DNA of 64,000 nt from a bacterium (GCA_021849805.1 JAJZSL010000004.1:1-64000), one strand, 5' to 3'; counted from the stretch's first letter, positions 1 through 9,248 are shown. Translations and numbers: made by a program. The notes: generated from the sequence alone by a model not told the origin.

Positions 1-1850
1 CTGGTAACCCTGATAATCGTGTTGTAGGTAACCCTGAGGGAAGAGAAGTTGGCAAGACTGATGGGACTCCCGGAGTCAATCCAGGAGAGATCCCTGGCAT
101 CAATCCTGGGGTGGTAGCTGGCTTTACGCCTGGAGTAGTGGAAGGCTTCACACCTGGAGTTGTAGCAGGTTTTACTCCTGGAGTGAATCCAGGAGAGACT
201 CCTGGTATCGATCCTAGTAACTCTGATAAAAAACCTCCCTGCCATAATGTTCAACAAGGTGAAAAATTTGAACATCATGGTATTCTTTGTGGTGATCTGA
301 ACAATCGAGGAGAGATGGGTGCCGATACGGCTGAAACATCAATTGTAGATGGTAACTTAACGCAATCATCCTCTGGAAAGCTTCATGTTCATCTTGTTTC
401 TGGTTCAAATAAAACTGCCTTGCAAGTTAATGGTATGACTCATTTGGATGGTGAAATTGATGTTAGTGATGATGAAAAAGTAACTGCTGGATCTAAGATG
501 AAAATTCTTTCTTCAAAGGGACCAATCAAAGGGAATCCAAAGATAGAATTACTCAATCAGCCTAATATGCGTGCACGGCTTGTAGTTATTGGAGATCCTG
601 AGGCTTATCTTGTTTTTGCTCCATCTAGTTATGCTCAGTATGCTCAAAATAGTAATCAGACAAATGTCGCACTAGCTCTTAATAGCTTTATTCCAGCACA
701 GAGTGGAGATGAGCTAGTGGTTTCTACAGACCTTGATTACTTAACACCTGAACAATATCCAGGAGCTTTCAATGCCATCATGCCAACATTGTACCAATCA
801 CTCTCAACCATTGCTTTCAATATTGAGAATGCTCAGAATCAAGAAATGATTCAACGCCTCTGGGGCCTCCGTTTATCTGGAGCTTCGGGTTTCAACATGA
901 ATGGCTTTTCTGATACAACCACAATGCTTGATGAAGGTAATAATAATCAGTCTTCTCATCATAAAAATGATATCCTTCGTTTGGCTCCTGATAATCATTG
1001 GGGTATGTTCTTAGATGGTAATGGTATTTTTGCACAGGCTAATAGTGCTAATACTCTTCCTACTTACAACGCTCAAAGTGGTGGAATAACCACTGGATTG
1101 AGCTATCAGTGGAACCCCAAACTAGTGACTGGTCTCTACACAGGATATCAGGGTGTCTACTCAAAATATAATGTTGGAAGTACTCTTACAGATAATAGTG
1201 TTCTCTTTGGTCTCTTTGGGACTTATGGAGAACCAGATGGCAAAGGCTTCTTCATGGATGGCCTCCTGGGAGGAGCTTATAATAACTATTTGATGCATCG
1301 AAACATTAATTTTGGAATTGGTGATAATGCTATTAATCGTACAGCTACTGGAACACCAGGAGCTGGAGAACTCAATAGCATGTTGGCTACCGGTTATGAC
1401 ATCAAATGTGGAAACTTTGTTTTTGGTCCGCTCTCTAGTCTTCAATATCAATATTTTGGTGCTAATTCCTTTAATGAAACCGGAGCTCAATCGCTTGATT
1501 TAAACGTTTCAGGATGGAACACAAGTAGTATGATCTACTCTTTGGGTAGTCATGCTTCTTACGAATGGAAGCCAACGAAGAAACTTCTTCTTATTCCCCA
1601 AATCTCTCTGAGCTGGCAACATGAGTTTTTACAAAATCCTTATGCCATCAATAGTACCTTAGGATATGGGACAAGTCCGAGTTTTTCAAATTGGAGCAGT
1701 GCTCCAATGCGAGATACTCTCTACACGGGAGCTGGAGTCACTGCAGCAATTTCTAAAAACTGGGATACATCCTTTTTCTACAATGCTGCTGCAGGAAACT
1801 CTAATATGGTAAGTCAGAATATATTTTGGAGTGTTGGAATTAAATTCTAA
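1..1850 (+). CDS. Autotransporter, C-terminal part (gene starts before the window)
   Basis: The frame is open from base 3, so the 5' end lies outside the window; a GTG at 111 is only an internal codon. Bases about 69-225 encode a low-complexity linker of degenerate TPGV / NPGETPGI units. A short passenger stretch follows. From about 990 to the stop there are roughly 286 residues rich in alternating aromatic and polar residues, with repeated GLFGTYG, GGAYNNY and GAGVTAAISKNW blocks, ending in IKF. This fits an autotransporter beta-barrel with a C-terminal Phe for BAM-dependent insertion. The passenger would be exposed outside the cell; its function cannot be read. The next gene encodes another secreted protein, so this corner looks devoted to surface proteins. 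Confidence 0.85.
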   Translation, partial: GNPDNRVVGNPEGREVGKTDGTPGVNPGEIPGINPGVVAGFTPGVVEGFTPGVVAGFTPGVNPGETPGIDPSNSDKKPPCHNVQQGEKFEHHGILCGDLNNRGEMGADTAETSIVDGNLTQSSSGKLHVHLVSGSNKTALQVNGMTHLDGEIDVSDDEKVTAGSKMKILSSKGPIKGNPKIELLNQPNMRARLVVIGDPEAYLVFAPSSYAQYAQNSNQTNVALALNSFIPAQSGDELVVSTDLDYLTPEQYPGAFNAIMPTLYQSLSTIAFNIENAQNQEMIQRLWGLRLSGASGFNMNGFSDTTTMLDEGNNNQSSHHKNDILRLAPDNHWGMFLDGNGIFAQANSANTLPTYNAQSGGITTGLSYQWNPKLVTGLYTGYQGVYSKYNVGSTLTDNSVLFGLFGTYGEPDGKGFFMDGLLGGAYNNYLMHRNINFGIGDNAINRTATGTPGAGELNSMLATGYDIKCGNFVFGPLSSLQYQYFGANSFNETGAQSLDLNVSGWNTSSMIYSLGSHASYEWKPTKKLLLIPQISLSWQHEFLQNPYAINSTLGYGTSPSFSNWSSAPMRDTLYTGAGVTAAISKNWDTSFFYNAAAGNSNMVSQNIFWSVGIKF

Positions 1851-2030
1851 ATAATCTTAATAAAGGAATAATTATTTCGCAGTTTAGAACATCAAAAAAA
1901 TTACTTCTAGTACTGTAGTTTTAGAAATTGTAGTAGTTTGACTATAAATAAACATCTTTAATCACACGCTACTGTTAATAGTGACGATGATGTTTAGCTA
2001 CAGAAATTTTGAGAGTGTTTTAATATTGTG

Positions 2031-3110
2031 ATGAAAATAATTTTACTGATTTTGATATTTACCTTGACTTCCTTAGCCACCTATGCAGAGGTTATTTCAA
2101 CAAAAAATTCAAAAAATCAGGAAGCTCTTTTAGCAAGATCAGAAGGTGAAATAGAATTTGTCACTGTTGGTGATCCCAATAATGTTCCTGAGCAGCAGAC
2201 ACAGCTTGGATCGGTTATGATTCCCTACCGAATCGGAAAGTATGAAGTGACCGTAGAGCAATGGTGTGACTTTCTCAATGCAGTTGCTTCTTATGAAGAT
2301 CCTCATGGGCTCTATGATATTCGTATGAATACGGATGTTTTAGTATCCTCTATTTATCGTATCAGTGATGAGCATACCAAAACTTATTCTTATCTCTCCT
2401 TTGAAGAATCAGCTCTTTTTCCGATTACCTATGTGAGCTACGACAATGCTTTGAGATTTTGTAACTGGCATGAGAACGGTCGACCTACATGTTTCTTAAA
2501 AAATGAGATCCTAAAAGCTTGTACAGAGCATGGTGCTTATGATTTTGGATTATCAGCTTCAGAGAGAGAAATGATCGTCTCTGCTCCTAACGCTCACTAT
2601 TTCTTACCTACCGAAAGCCAATGGGTTAAAGCAGCCTATTATGCTGGATCAGGAACAAATGCCCCTTATTGGCTTTACCCAACTCAACACAACACGCCAC
2701 CTAATACTGATGAAGAAGATTTGACGAATAAAGTCAATATTGAATATCCCTCTAATTCATTAATCAGTAATAATAGGGCTCTCAAACCAGTCGACTACTA
2801 TCGCAACACTCAAGGGGCTTATGGTACTTGTGATATGGGAGGTAATGTTGCAGAGTGGATGACAAGTGATCATGTTTCTTCTCTCTCTACGCTGATTCCT
2901 GTCATTCGAGGTGCTTCCTGGGCTTCTAATTCCTTTGATGATTTACTGATTAGTACCCCTGCGCAATATTATGATTCAACAGAATCAGCACTGGGGAATA
3001 ATAAGACCGGATTCAGAGTAGCAGCAGTGATACTTGATACTATAGAAACGCTTTCTCCTCTCTCTGCTCGAGAAGCTTTATCCTCTTCCATGAAGGCAAC
3101 CCCTTCCTGA
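2031..3110 (+). CDS. Secreted SUMF1 (FGE-sulfatase) domain protein, frame broken at 3' end
   Basis: The ATG at 2031 is preferred over the GTG at 2028. Residues 1-20 form a signal peptide (MKIILLILIFTLTSLATYAE). The rest has SUMF1/FGE landmarks in order: IGKYEVTVEQWCDFLNA, ITYVSYDNALRFCNW, FLPTESQWVKAAYYAG, GTCDMGGNVAEWM, IRGASW and GFRVA. SUMF1-like folds include formylglycine-generating enzymes but many bacterial members are non-catalytic or binding proteins, so no reaction is assigned. The frame stops at 3108-3110, yet an adjacent frame continues without stop to 3450, so the intact protein was probably about 470 residues. It is a paralogue of the genes at 13526 and 15336. Confidence 0.85.
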   Translation: MKIILLILIFTLTSLATYAEVISTKNSKNQEALLARSEGEIEFVTVGDPNNVPEQQTQLGSVMIPYRIGKYEVTVEQWCDFLNAVASYEDPHGLYDIRMNTDVLVSSIYRISDEHTKTYSYLSFEESALFPITYVSYDNALRFCNWHENGRPTCFLKNEILKACTEHGAYDFGLSASEREMIVSAPNAHYFLPTESQWVKAAYYAGSGTNAPYWLYPTQHNTPPNTDEEDLTNKVNIEYPSNSLISNNRALKPVDYYRNTQGAYGTCDMGGNVAEWMTSDHVSSLSTLIPVIRGASWASNSFDDLLISTPAQYYDSTESALGNNKTGFRVAAVILDTIETLSPLSAREALSSSMKATPS

Positions 3111-3450
3111 TTCATCTCCTGAAAACAAAGATCTTTGGTATCGTTATACGGACCCCAGTGCTCCATGGTATGAGCGCTGGTTTCCTGGAACCTCTATTTG
3201 CTACACTCTGTTAGGAGAAATAGGAAAAGAGGTTTATGATTGTTTTAGAAAACTTTTTGAGAGTCAAACTTGGTCTAGTTTTTTGGGCCAATTGCTCTGC
3301 TGTGCTTGGATAACAGTTAAAGCTTTCGTATGTGTTCTCTTGGATATTATGATAATGATCGTTTCATTTTTCTACGACCTTGCAAGTGATTTTATTTCAA
3401 CACTTAATCATGCATTAGCTAGGCTTATTCAATGGGTTCAAGGTATATGA
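3106..3450 (+). pseudogene. Frameshifted C-terminal tail of the SUMF1-like protein
   Basis: One base out of frame with the preceding gene, 115 codons run from a PDSSPENKDLWYRYTD stretch to TGA at 3448-3450. They encode tryptophan-rich soluble sequence, then a strongly hydrophobic segment (CAWITVKAFVCVLLDIMIM) and a second amphipathic stretch (FYDLASDFISTLNHAL). There is no good start codon or ribosome-binding site of its own. Removing one base from the C run at 3100-3103 would fuse it to the upstream gene. It is either a recent one-base insertion (or sequencing error) in a homopolymer, or a +1 frameshift site; the intact tail suggests the break is recent or tolerated. Confidence 0.6.
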
Positions 3451-3690
3451 ACTTTAAAAGGGGCGTGCTACTAGAGCATTTTCACGAAAGTTCTAGCTGC
3501 GCCTTGCGGCGTTACTTCGGTGCTCGAGTCCTCGAGTAGGAGAAGACACTGAGGGTCTTGGGCTCCTTCTTTCTGGTATTGCATCAGCTACAACTTCATT
3601 CTCAAAGCTTCTGTTATCACTGGATAGCACTTTGATAGTTGGCTTTTTTTTAAGAAAAAGTTTATGCACTTTTAGAGAGTCCTTTTTATA
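3451..3690. other. Intergenic repeat-like region
   Basis: There is no convincing gene here. The stretch holds CTAGAGCATTTTCA (from 3473), also found with one change at 38293, and a tcctcgagtagga hairpin followed by text alignable to 38505-38575. ATCACTGGATAGCACTTTGAT near 3616 resembles ATCGCTAGATAGCACTTCGAT near 23885. It looks like a decayed copy of a dispersed repeat that keeps company with the 158-bp MITE. Confidence 0.4.
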
Positions 3691-3848
3691 GTCAAATTAT
3701 TTAGAAATTACAGGAGAGAACGCAGAGATTTTTAAAAAAGGCAAGGCCGAAGACCGAGCGCTATCTAAACGATAACGTGATGGGATGAGAACGCTGCATT
3801 TTTTAAATAAGATCAAGTCAATTTCCTGTAATTTCTAAGTAATTTGAC
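3691..3848 (+). mobile_element. 158-bp MITE-like repeat, copy 1
   Basis: It begins GTCAAATTATTTAGAAAT and ends with the inverted form ATTTCTAAGTAATTTGAC; the inverted repeat extends to about 25 bp. The interior carries GGCAAGGCCGAAGACCGAGC and a GAGAACGCTGCATTTTTTAAA block. Copies of exactly the same length lie at 38324-38481 (same orientation) and 44041-44198 (inverted). It is non-coding and ends 16 bp beyond the dnaX stop, between two convergent genes. Confidence 0.85.
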
Positions 3849-3864
3849 TATTAAGCCACCCTTT

Positions 3865-5802
3865 TTAAGTTAATGCATGATAGCTGCTAATTTCTGCTTC
3901 AAAAATTTCTAGTGCTTTTTTGATGAGGGGATCGTTTTTGAAGTTTTCTAATTCTTGAGGAGTCAATGCTGGAATATCATTCACTTGTGCAGAGGAAGAG
4001 GATGCTAATACTGGAGTTGCAGAATGTTTGTTTGTTGGTTTTTTCTCTACCGATTCTTTTTTCTCAGGTGGTTCATCGATTATTTCCTCTTCAACTTCTT
4101 CGCCATGAAAGCAAGTTACTAGTTCTATTTTTTGTCCCAAGTGTTCAGTTAATCGCTCTTGAATTTTTTTGCGAGCTTGCGGCCAGAAAAGAGTTTCTAC
4201 TTGTGCTTGGTAAGAAGCAGGAAATTTCACAACAACTTGTTGGTCTTTTTGCTCTACAAAAGATCCTGCTCTCAGCCAACCAAATTTTAAAGGTGACTCT
4301 GAAGCTAAGGAAGAAGCAATTGTTGTCCAAGGAGGAGAGGGGAGATTGATGGTTGTTTTGCTATTTTGTTGAGGATCTTCTAGAGCTGGTCGATTGCAAA
4401 ATTCCGTGGATATGGATTGATCGGCATGAGTGATTGCTGTTACTGATTGATGAGGAGAGACTTCATTACTGATTTGATTTTTTTTCTCTTCTTGGTAATT
4501 GGCGCTAGAGGTCAAGGAGGACTCATGACCTTCTACTACAAATAAAGGTAGAGAGAGTGATGTTTTCATCAAAGAGCTCTCGCTATCTCTAGGAGTAGAG
4601 TCAATAGGTTGTTGAGATGATTTTTTCATTTCTTCAGAAGCAACCTTTGGAAGAAGAGAACGTCCACTTGTTGATGGAGAGAGAGTATTTTTTTCCTGAA
4701 GAGTAGTGAGCACATGGAGTACATCACTTAATGTAACTTCTTGAAGAAGATGAATAATTCTGATGATGAGAATATCAAAATTTAGTTTTTTATTGGAGGC
4801 CCATTTGAAGCGCTCTTCAGCTTTGCCCAATTCCTCAAGGAGGGTGAGTAATTTTTCTCTACTAATGTTGTTTTTAAGCAGTGAAAAAGTTGTTGATTTT
4901 AGAGAAGGGTGCACCACCTCAACAAGAAGATCACGGAAAAAATAAATTAAATCATTTAAAAGTCGTGTAAGATCTTTTCCTCTTTCGTTCTGTTCTTCAA
5001 GAATGCTCAAAGCTCCATGAATATTGAGATCGAGAATCTCTTTTCCAAGTTGATGGATAAGGTCAGTTGGAGTAAATCCAAAAATATTTTCTACATCCTG
5101 CTGAGAAATAGTTTTTCCACAAAAAGCTACAAGTTGATCTAACATTGATTCAGCATCACGCAAAGCTCCATCAGCCCCGTGTGCTAGAGCTAGAGCAGCT
5201 TGAGGTAAGAGCTCAAACTTTTCCTCTTTGGCGATCCAAAGAAGATGATCAGCAATTTCCTCTTCATTGAGGCGACGTAAATCAAAACGCTGGCAGCGAC
5301 TAGTGATCGTTGCAGGAAGTTTTTGAGCTTCCGTTGTAGCAAAAATAAATTTTACATGTCCTGGGGGCTCTTCAAGAGTTTTGAGCAGTGCATTAAAAGC
5401 TGCTGTTGTGAGCATATGAACTTCATCAATGAGATAAATTTTGTAGGGTCCACGTGCTGGTGCAAAAGCAGCGTTCTCACGAAGAGTACGAATGCTTTCA
5501 ACACTATTATTGCTCGCTCCATCAATTTCGAGTACATCGAGGTTATAACCTTCAGCAATTTCTAAGCAAGCAGAGCATTGACAGCACGGTTCACTCTTAA
5601 CTCCTTGATGACAGTTGAGTGCCTTTGCAAAAATACGAGCAAGAGATGTTTTGCCAACACCTCGCGGTCCTACAAAAAGATAAGCTTGAGCTAGCTTTTG
5701 AGCGGTAATGGCATTTTGTAAGGTTTGGATGATAGAGGAATGGCCAACGATTTCCTTAAAGCGTTGAGGGCGATATTTTCTTGCAAAGACACGATAACTC
5801 AT
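3865..5802 (-). CDS. dnaX: DNA polymerase III subunit tau/gamma
   Basis: Clamp-loader ATPase of the replicative polymerase. The start is set at MSYRVFARKYRPQRF, eight codons inside the longest frame, because this is the conserved family N-terminus. Walker A is GPRGVGKT (45-52), the zinc site is C64-x8-C73-x2-C76-x2-C79, the DEVH box is Walker B and FIFATT is sensor 1. Domain III follows to about residue 370. A long low-complexity Ser/Thr/Gln linker (about 390-500) then leads to a C-terminal domain resembling the tau region. At about 645 residues it is full-length tau type. A MITE lies just after the stop. Confidence 0.97.
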   Translation of the reverse strand: MSYRVFARKYRPQRFKEIVGHSSIIQTLQNAITAQKLAQAYLFVGPRGVGKTSLARIFAKALNCHQGVKSEPCCQCSACLEIAEGYNLDVLEIDGASNNSVESIRTLRENAAFAPARGPYKIYLIDEVHMLTTAAFNALLKTLEEPPGHVKFIFATTEAQKLPATITSRCQRFDLRRLNEEEIADHLLWIAKEEKFELLPQAALALAHGADGALRDAESMLDQLVAFCGKTISQQDVENIFGFTPTDLIHQLGKEILDLNIHGALSILEEQNERGKDLTRLLNDLIYFFRDLLVEVVHPSLKSTTFSLLKNNISREKLLTLLEELGKAEERFKWASNKKLNFDILIIRIIHLLQEVTLSDVLHVLTTLQEKNTLSPSTSGRSLLPKVASEEMKKSSQQPIDSTPRDSESSLMKTSLSLPLFVVEGHESSLTSSANYQEEKKNQISNEVSPHQSVTAITHADQSISTEFCNRPALEDPQQNSKTTINLPSPPWTTIASSLASESPLKFGWLRAGSFVEQKDQQVVVKFPASYQAQVETLFWPQARKKIQERLTEHLGQKIELVTCFHGEEVEEEIIDEPPEKKESVEKKPTNKHSATPVLASSSSAQVNDIPALTPQELENFKNDPLIKKALEIFEAEISSYHALT

Positions 5803-5914
5803 AAATACAACTTCATGATCAAACAAAGGAATAGGAAAAGGTAATAATCAATATGATCAACGATAAAGGAAAAGCAAAGCAGCTTTATCCCCAAATGAGG
5901 CTCAAAAAATAAAA

Positions 5915-6250
5915 TTAGGAGGAAGCAATTTTTCCACCCCAAGAGAGAATTTTGGCTTTGACTCCAGCAGCTTCTGCTTCGGCAATTTGATGATTGCGGA
6001 CATAAAAAAGCGAAAGGCTTGACCATGCTAGTTGATCATTGGGAGAGAGTTCTGTGGCTCTTAACCCTGCATTGATAGCTTCGGGATAACGACCAAGCTT
6101 CATTAAAGTCATTCCTAGTGCATGCCATCCTTCAAAGAAATCAGGATTTTCCTCAACGCATTGCTGATAAAAATCCGCTGCAGCTTGAAGATCTCCAAGT
6201 GCAAGAGCCGTTGTTCCTTCTTCGAAAAGATGATTCAAGTTATTTTCCAA
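5915..6250 (-). CDS. TPR-repeat protein
   Basis: Two to three tetratricopeptide units are visible: ALALGDLQAAADFYQQCVEENP, GWHALGMTLMKLGRYPEAINAG and AWSSLSLFYVRNHQIAEAEA. TPRs are protein-binding helical repeats; no partner can be named. The start is uncertain. The frame is open upstream to a TTG at 6334 inside the neighbouring gene, and a TTG at 6250, overlapping the stop of that gene by 11 bases, is the more plausible coupled start. It is transcribed after the PpiD/SurA-like gene and before dnaX. It is small (about 110 residues) and lacks a signal peptide, so it is probably cytoplasmic. Confidence 0.7.
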   Translation of the reverse strand: MENNLNHLFEEGTTALALGDLQAAADFYQQCVEENPDFFEGWHALGMTLMKLGRYPEAINAGLRATELSPNDQLAWSSLSLFYVRNHQIAEAEAAGVKAKILSWGGKIASS

Positions 6251-7799
6251 AGATAGATGAAAAAAGATTTCTGTGTCGATGGCTATCAAGAAGCGTGATT
6301 TTTGCTTGAAGGCGTTCCTGATGGAGCCATTCAAAAAATAGTAAACGTTTTTCTTCCTCCATTAAATTTTTTGAAATTTCTGCTTGATATCGACTCCAAT
6401 CACTAGAGCTCAAAGGTAGTCTCTGCTGCAAATAAATAATGAAATCACCCCAAGGTGCATGATTAAGATCGCTCAGTTCGCCTTCTCTAAGTGGTAGCGT
6501 CGCTAGAAAATATTCTTTTTCTTGCTGGGAGAGTAAAGGCTTTTGTTGAAATAAGTTTCCCTTCAGTGGCATCCAATTTTGTTGAAGTAACCGAGTTGCT
6601 TCTAAAAAATTTTTACCATTTTTCATTGTTTCATGAATTTCGTTGAGGGCTTTGCTACCAGCTTCTCGAGCTTTTTGTAGCGCTTTTTTCTCCTGTAATA
6701 TTTTCTCAATTTTTGAATCAACCTCTTGTAATGGCAAAAGATGGGATGGAATGATTTGGTCCAAGGAGAAAAGATAAAAATGATCTCCTTCCTCAAGAAC
6801 TTCCGATATTCCTCCCTCCTTATTCATTTTGAATGTTGGTTCCACGAGTGATTGGGGAGGTTTTCTACTGCTTTTTGAAGTTTTCTCCAGCAAAACTGCT
6901 TTAGTGAAAGTATTTGTTGTGATTGGCTTGAATCCATGTTCTAGAGCACTTTTCTGGAAACTTTTTCCTTGTACTAGATCTTCTTGACTTTGTTGTTTAA
7001 AAGCTAGAGTACGATTAGAGAGCTGTTCTAATGCTTCAATGCGTTCTTTACCTTGACGTTTTTGATCAGAGTTGGGGAGCTCAAAACAAAGATAGGTAAT
7101 GACACGCTCTTCTGGAGTCATAAAAAGAGATTTATTTTTTTCATAAAAATCTTTTTTTTCAGCATCACTGATAATCTCTTTTGGGAAATTATTGAATGAA
7201 GCCTGATTAAAAGGAAGGACTTCAGCAAGAACTGTCTGATAAATTCGAGCAGCTTCATGCTCTTGAGCCTCACTGATAATGACTGGTGAGCTAATGAGTC
7301 GATATAATTTTTCAAAAGCTAGAGCATCACCAATAACTTCTTCCAAGTGACGCTCTGTAAAACCTCGTGGAAGGAGTTTCTCTTTCATGAAGAGTGCATA
7401 TTTATTACTATCAAATGCTCCTTCTGTTTGAAAAAGAGAGAGACTCTCGATCTTCTCTGCAATTTTCTCATCACTTGGGATGATGCCCAATTGATGAGAT
7501 TCATGTTGAATGATCAGCAAATTGAAAATAAAAGAAGTCAACGCCATCTCTTCATTTTCTGCAAACCCACCGAGGTCACGCACAAAATCTGTTAGTCCAA
7601 GAGCGATGGCAAGACGATAATTAGCAACTTGACGCTCCAACTCTGCTTTCTGCAAGACATGACCGTAGACCAAGGCCACATCATTGACTCCTACTTGAGA
7701 TAGATTCGTTCTATTGTAGAGCCAAATAAAAGAAACAATAGTGAGTAGAACAATGAAGAAAGTTAGGAAGTATTGATTCTTGCGTATAAGAGAGAGCAT
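6240..7799 (-). CDS. PpiD/SurA-like periplasmic folding chaperone, membrane anchored
   Basis: 519 residues. One N-terminal membrane helix (about 10-28, YFLTFFIVLLTIVSFIWLY) is followed by a SurA/PpiD N-terminal chaperone region with the typical VNDVALVYGHVLQKAELERQV opening. A long charged helical part and a parvulin-like C-terminal part (about 290-400, with GGISEVLEEGDHFYLFSL) complete it. Proteins of this type sit in the inner membrane and help outer-membrane proteins fold. The parvulin active-site pattern is weak, so isomerase activity is not claimed. It suits the outer-membrane assembly theme of the region. The ATG at 7799 follows a possible minus-strand promoter around 7810-7835. Confidence 0.75.
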   Translation of the reverse strand: MLSLIRKNQYFLTFFIVLLTIVSFIWLYNRTNLSQVGVNDVALVYGHVLQKAELERQVANYRLAIALGLTDFVRDLGGFAENEEMALTSFIFNLLIIQHESHQLGIIPSDEKIAEKIESLSLFQTEGAFDSNKYALFMKEKLLPRGFTERHLEEVIGDALAFEKLYRLISSPVIISEAQEHEAARIYQTVLAEVLPFNQASFNNFPKEIISDAEKKDFYEKNKSLFMTPEERVITYLCFELPNSDQKRQGKERIEALEQLSNRTLAFKQQSQEDLVQGKSFQKSALEHGFKPITTNTFTKAVLLEKTSKSSRKPPQSLVEPTFKMNKEGGISEVLEEGDHFYLFSLDQIIPSHLLPLQEVDSKIEKILQEKKALQKAREAGSKALNEIHETMKNGKNFLEATRLLQQNWMPLKGNLFQQKPLLSQQEKEYFLATLPLREGELSDLNHAPWGDFIIYLQQRLPLSSSDWSRYQAEISKNLMEEEKRLLFFEWLHQERLQAKITLLDSHRHRNLFSSIFGK

Positions 7800-7868
7800 A
7801 AAAAAGATTGCAAATTGTCGTTTATACTATACTCTTCCACTTATTAAAAGAATGTTCTGGGGGGAACA

Positions 7869-7909
7869 ACAACCCGTCGCACTTATTGAGTGTGGCGGGT
7901 TGTCTTTTT
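7869..7909 (+). terminator. Strong hairpin with T-run, plus-strand orientation
   Basis: A 14-bp stem (ACAACCCGTCGCAC / GTGTGGCGGGTTGT, two G-U pairs) with a 7-base loop is followed by CTTTTTG. It looks like a Rho-independent terminator for a plus-strand transcript, yet both flanking genes are on the minus strand. A short plus-strand RNA, or a site that merely separates HPr from the next gene, are both possible. Confidence 0.5.
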
Positions 7910-7940
7910 GTAGAGCCTGTCTCAGTAGATCTAAGAAGAG

Positions 7941-8252
7941 TTAGAGCTCCTCCCCAAATCCATGATTAATTAATTCTTCCAAAGCAGTTAGAGCAGCATC
8001 AGCTTCTTTGCCTTGAGCCAGAAGACGTAGCCGGGAGTCCTTTGCTGCAGCAAGCATCATGAGGCCCATGATACTTTTTCCGTTGACGAGTTCTCCTTCT
8101 TTTTCAACTGAAATCTCTGCTTGAAATTGTTGGGCTGTTTTAACAAAAAGTGCTGCCGGACGTGCGTGGAGACCATGGCGATTCTTAATGACAACTTCTT
8201 TGATGACGGTGTGTAGGTCGTGAAAATTTTCTTTGGGAGAGGAGAATTGCAT
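7941..8252 (-). CDS. ptsH: HPr phosphocarrier protein
   Basis: HPr has the active-site histidine motif NRHGLHARPAALF and the regulatory serine motif GKSIMGLMMLAA, the target of HPr kinase encoded directly upstream. The ATG at 8252 is preferred; a GTG four codons earlier is also in frame. It lies 15 bases after the hprK stop in the same transcript. No sugar-specific PTS enzymes are visible, so as in other Gram-negative HprK carriers it probably serves regulation rather than sugar uptake. Confidence 0.95.
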   Translation of the reverse strand: MQFSSPKENFHDLHTVIKEVVIKNRHGLHARPAALFVKTAQQFQAEISVEKEGELVNGKSIMGLMMLAAAKDSRLRLLAQGKEADAALTALEELINHGFGEEL

Positions 8253-8267
8253 GAAGTTGATCACTGA

Positions 8268-9230
8268 TTAAAGCATAGAAGCTTCTTGATTTTTCATTTT
8301 GTCAAGTAAGCGAGTATTAAATTCTTGAGCTGCGTGGTAGCCTACTGATTTTAATTTTTGATTCAATGCAGCGACCTCAACCAATCGAGAAACATCACGT
8401 CCCTTGCGAACTGGAATTGTTAAATGAGGAATATCAATTCCTAAAATAGTTAAGAATTCGGAGTCAAGCCCGATACGTTCAATGTTCTCAACATCACTCC
8501 AGTCTTTGAGGGTTACAATAAGATCTAATTTTTTTTCTGGTCGCACGGCACCAATACCAAAAATAGCAGGTACATTAATAATGCCAATACCGCGAATCTC
8601 CATGTGAAATTGGGTGACAGCACTACTTGTTCCAAAGAGCTCACGTCCTTCGAAGTTTCGAAACTGAGTGATATCATCGCTTACAAGACTATATCCTCGT
8701 TCAATTAATCCTAGAACACATTCGCTTTTTCCAATGCCAGTTTTTCCCTTGATCAATACTCCCATGCCCAGAATATCAACCATACTTCCAAACTCTGTTG
8801 TAACTGGAGCAAAAGCAGCTTCAAGTGCAATGGTAGCTGCATTGATAAATTCCATGGTAATGAGCGGAGTACGAAAAATAGGGATTTTAAATTCTTGAGC
8901 TATTTTTAAAAGGTGAGTTGGCAAAGTGCATCCACGTGAAATCACAAGAGCAGGAATACAAAGTGTAAAAATTTCCTTCATTCGTAATTCACATTCTTCA
9001 AGTGGTAGATGCCGCAAATAACTCAATTCGGCATATCCAGCAACTTGAAGACGTTTAAAAGGAAAATAGCGAAAAAAACCTGCTAGAGCCAATCCAGGTC
9101 TATTAATTGTCGGTTCCTTAATAAAGGATTCTTCACCTAATTCCTCATTGAGGAGCTCTAATTGTAGCTCCTTCCCATAACGATTGAAAAAGGCAGCTAC
9201 ACTCAGTTGTTGGACATTGTTTTTGTTCAT
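8268..9230 (-). CDS. hprK: HPr kinase/phosphorylase
   Basis: It phosphorylates and dephosphorylates HPr on serine. The 320-residue length is typical. The N-terminal domain ends near residue 130. The C-terminal kinase domain has the P-loop GKTGIGKSE (about 160-168), SDDITQFR, and the family signature MEIRGIGIINVPAIFGIGAVR-like block. The C-terminal part includes IPVRKGRDVSRLVEVAALN. The gene sits 18 bases downstream of lptB and directly before ptsH, linking carbon-state sensing to the LPS-export operon. Confidence 0.96.
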   Translation of the reverse strand: MNKNNVQQLSVAAFFNRYGKELQLELLNEELGEESFIKEPTINRPGLALAGFFRYFPFKRLQVAGYAELSYLRHLPLEECELRMKEIFTLCIPALVISRGCTLPTHLLKIAQEFKIPIFRTPLITMEFINAATIALEAAFAPVTTEFGSMVDILGMGVLIKGKTGIGKSECVLGLIERGYSLVSDDITQFRNFEGRELFGTSSAVTQFHMEIRGIGIINVPAIFGIGAVRPEKKLDLIVTLKDWSDVENIERIGLDSEFLTILGIDIPHLTIPVRKGRDVSRLVEVAALNQKLKSVGYHAAQEFNTRLLDKMKNQEASML

Positions 9231-9248
9231 TATTGTTCCTTGAGAACA

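Noticed and set aside
1161-1490. 109-codon minus-strand ORF
   Set aside because: It is antisense to the autotransporter barrel and has no family features.
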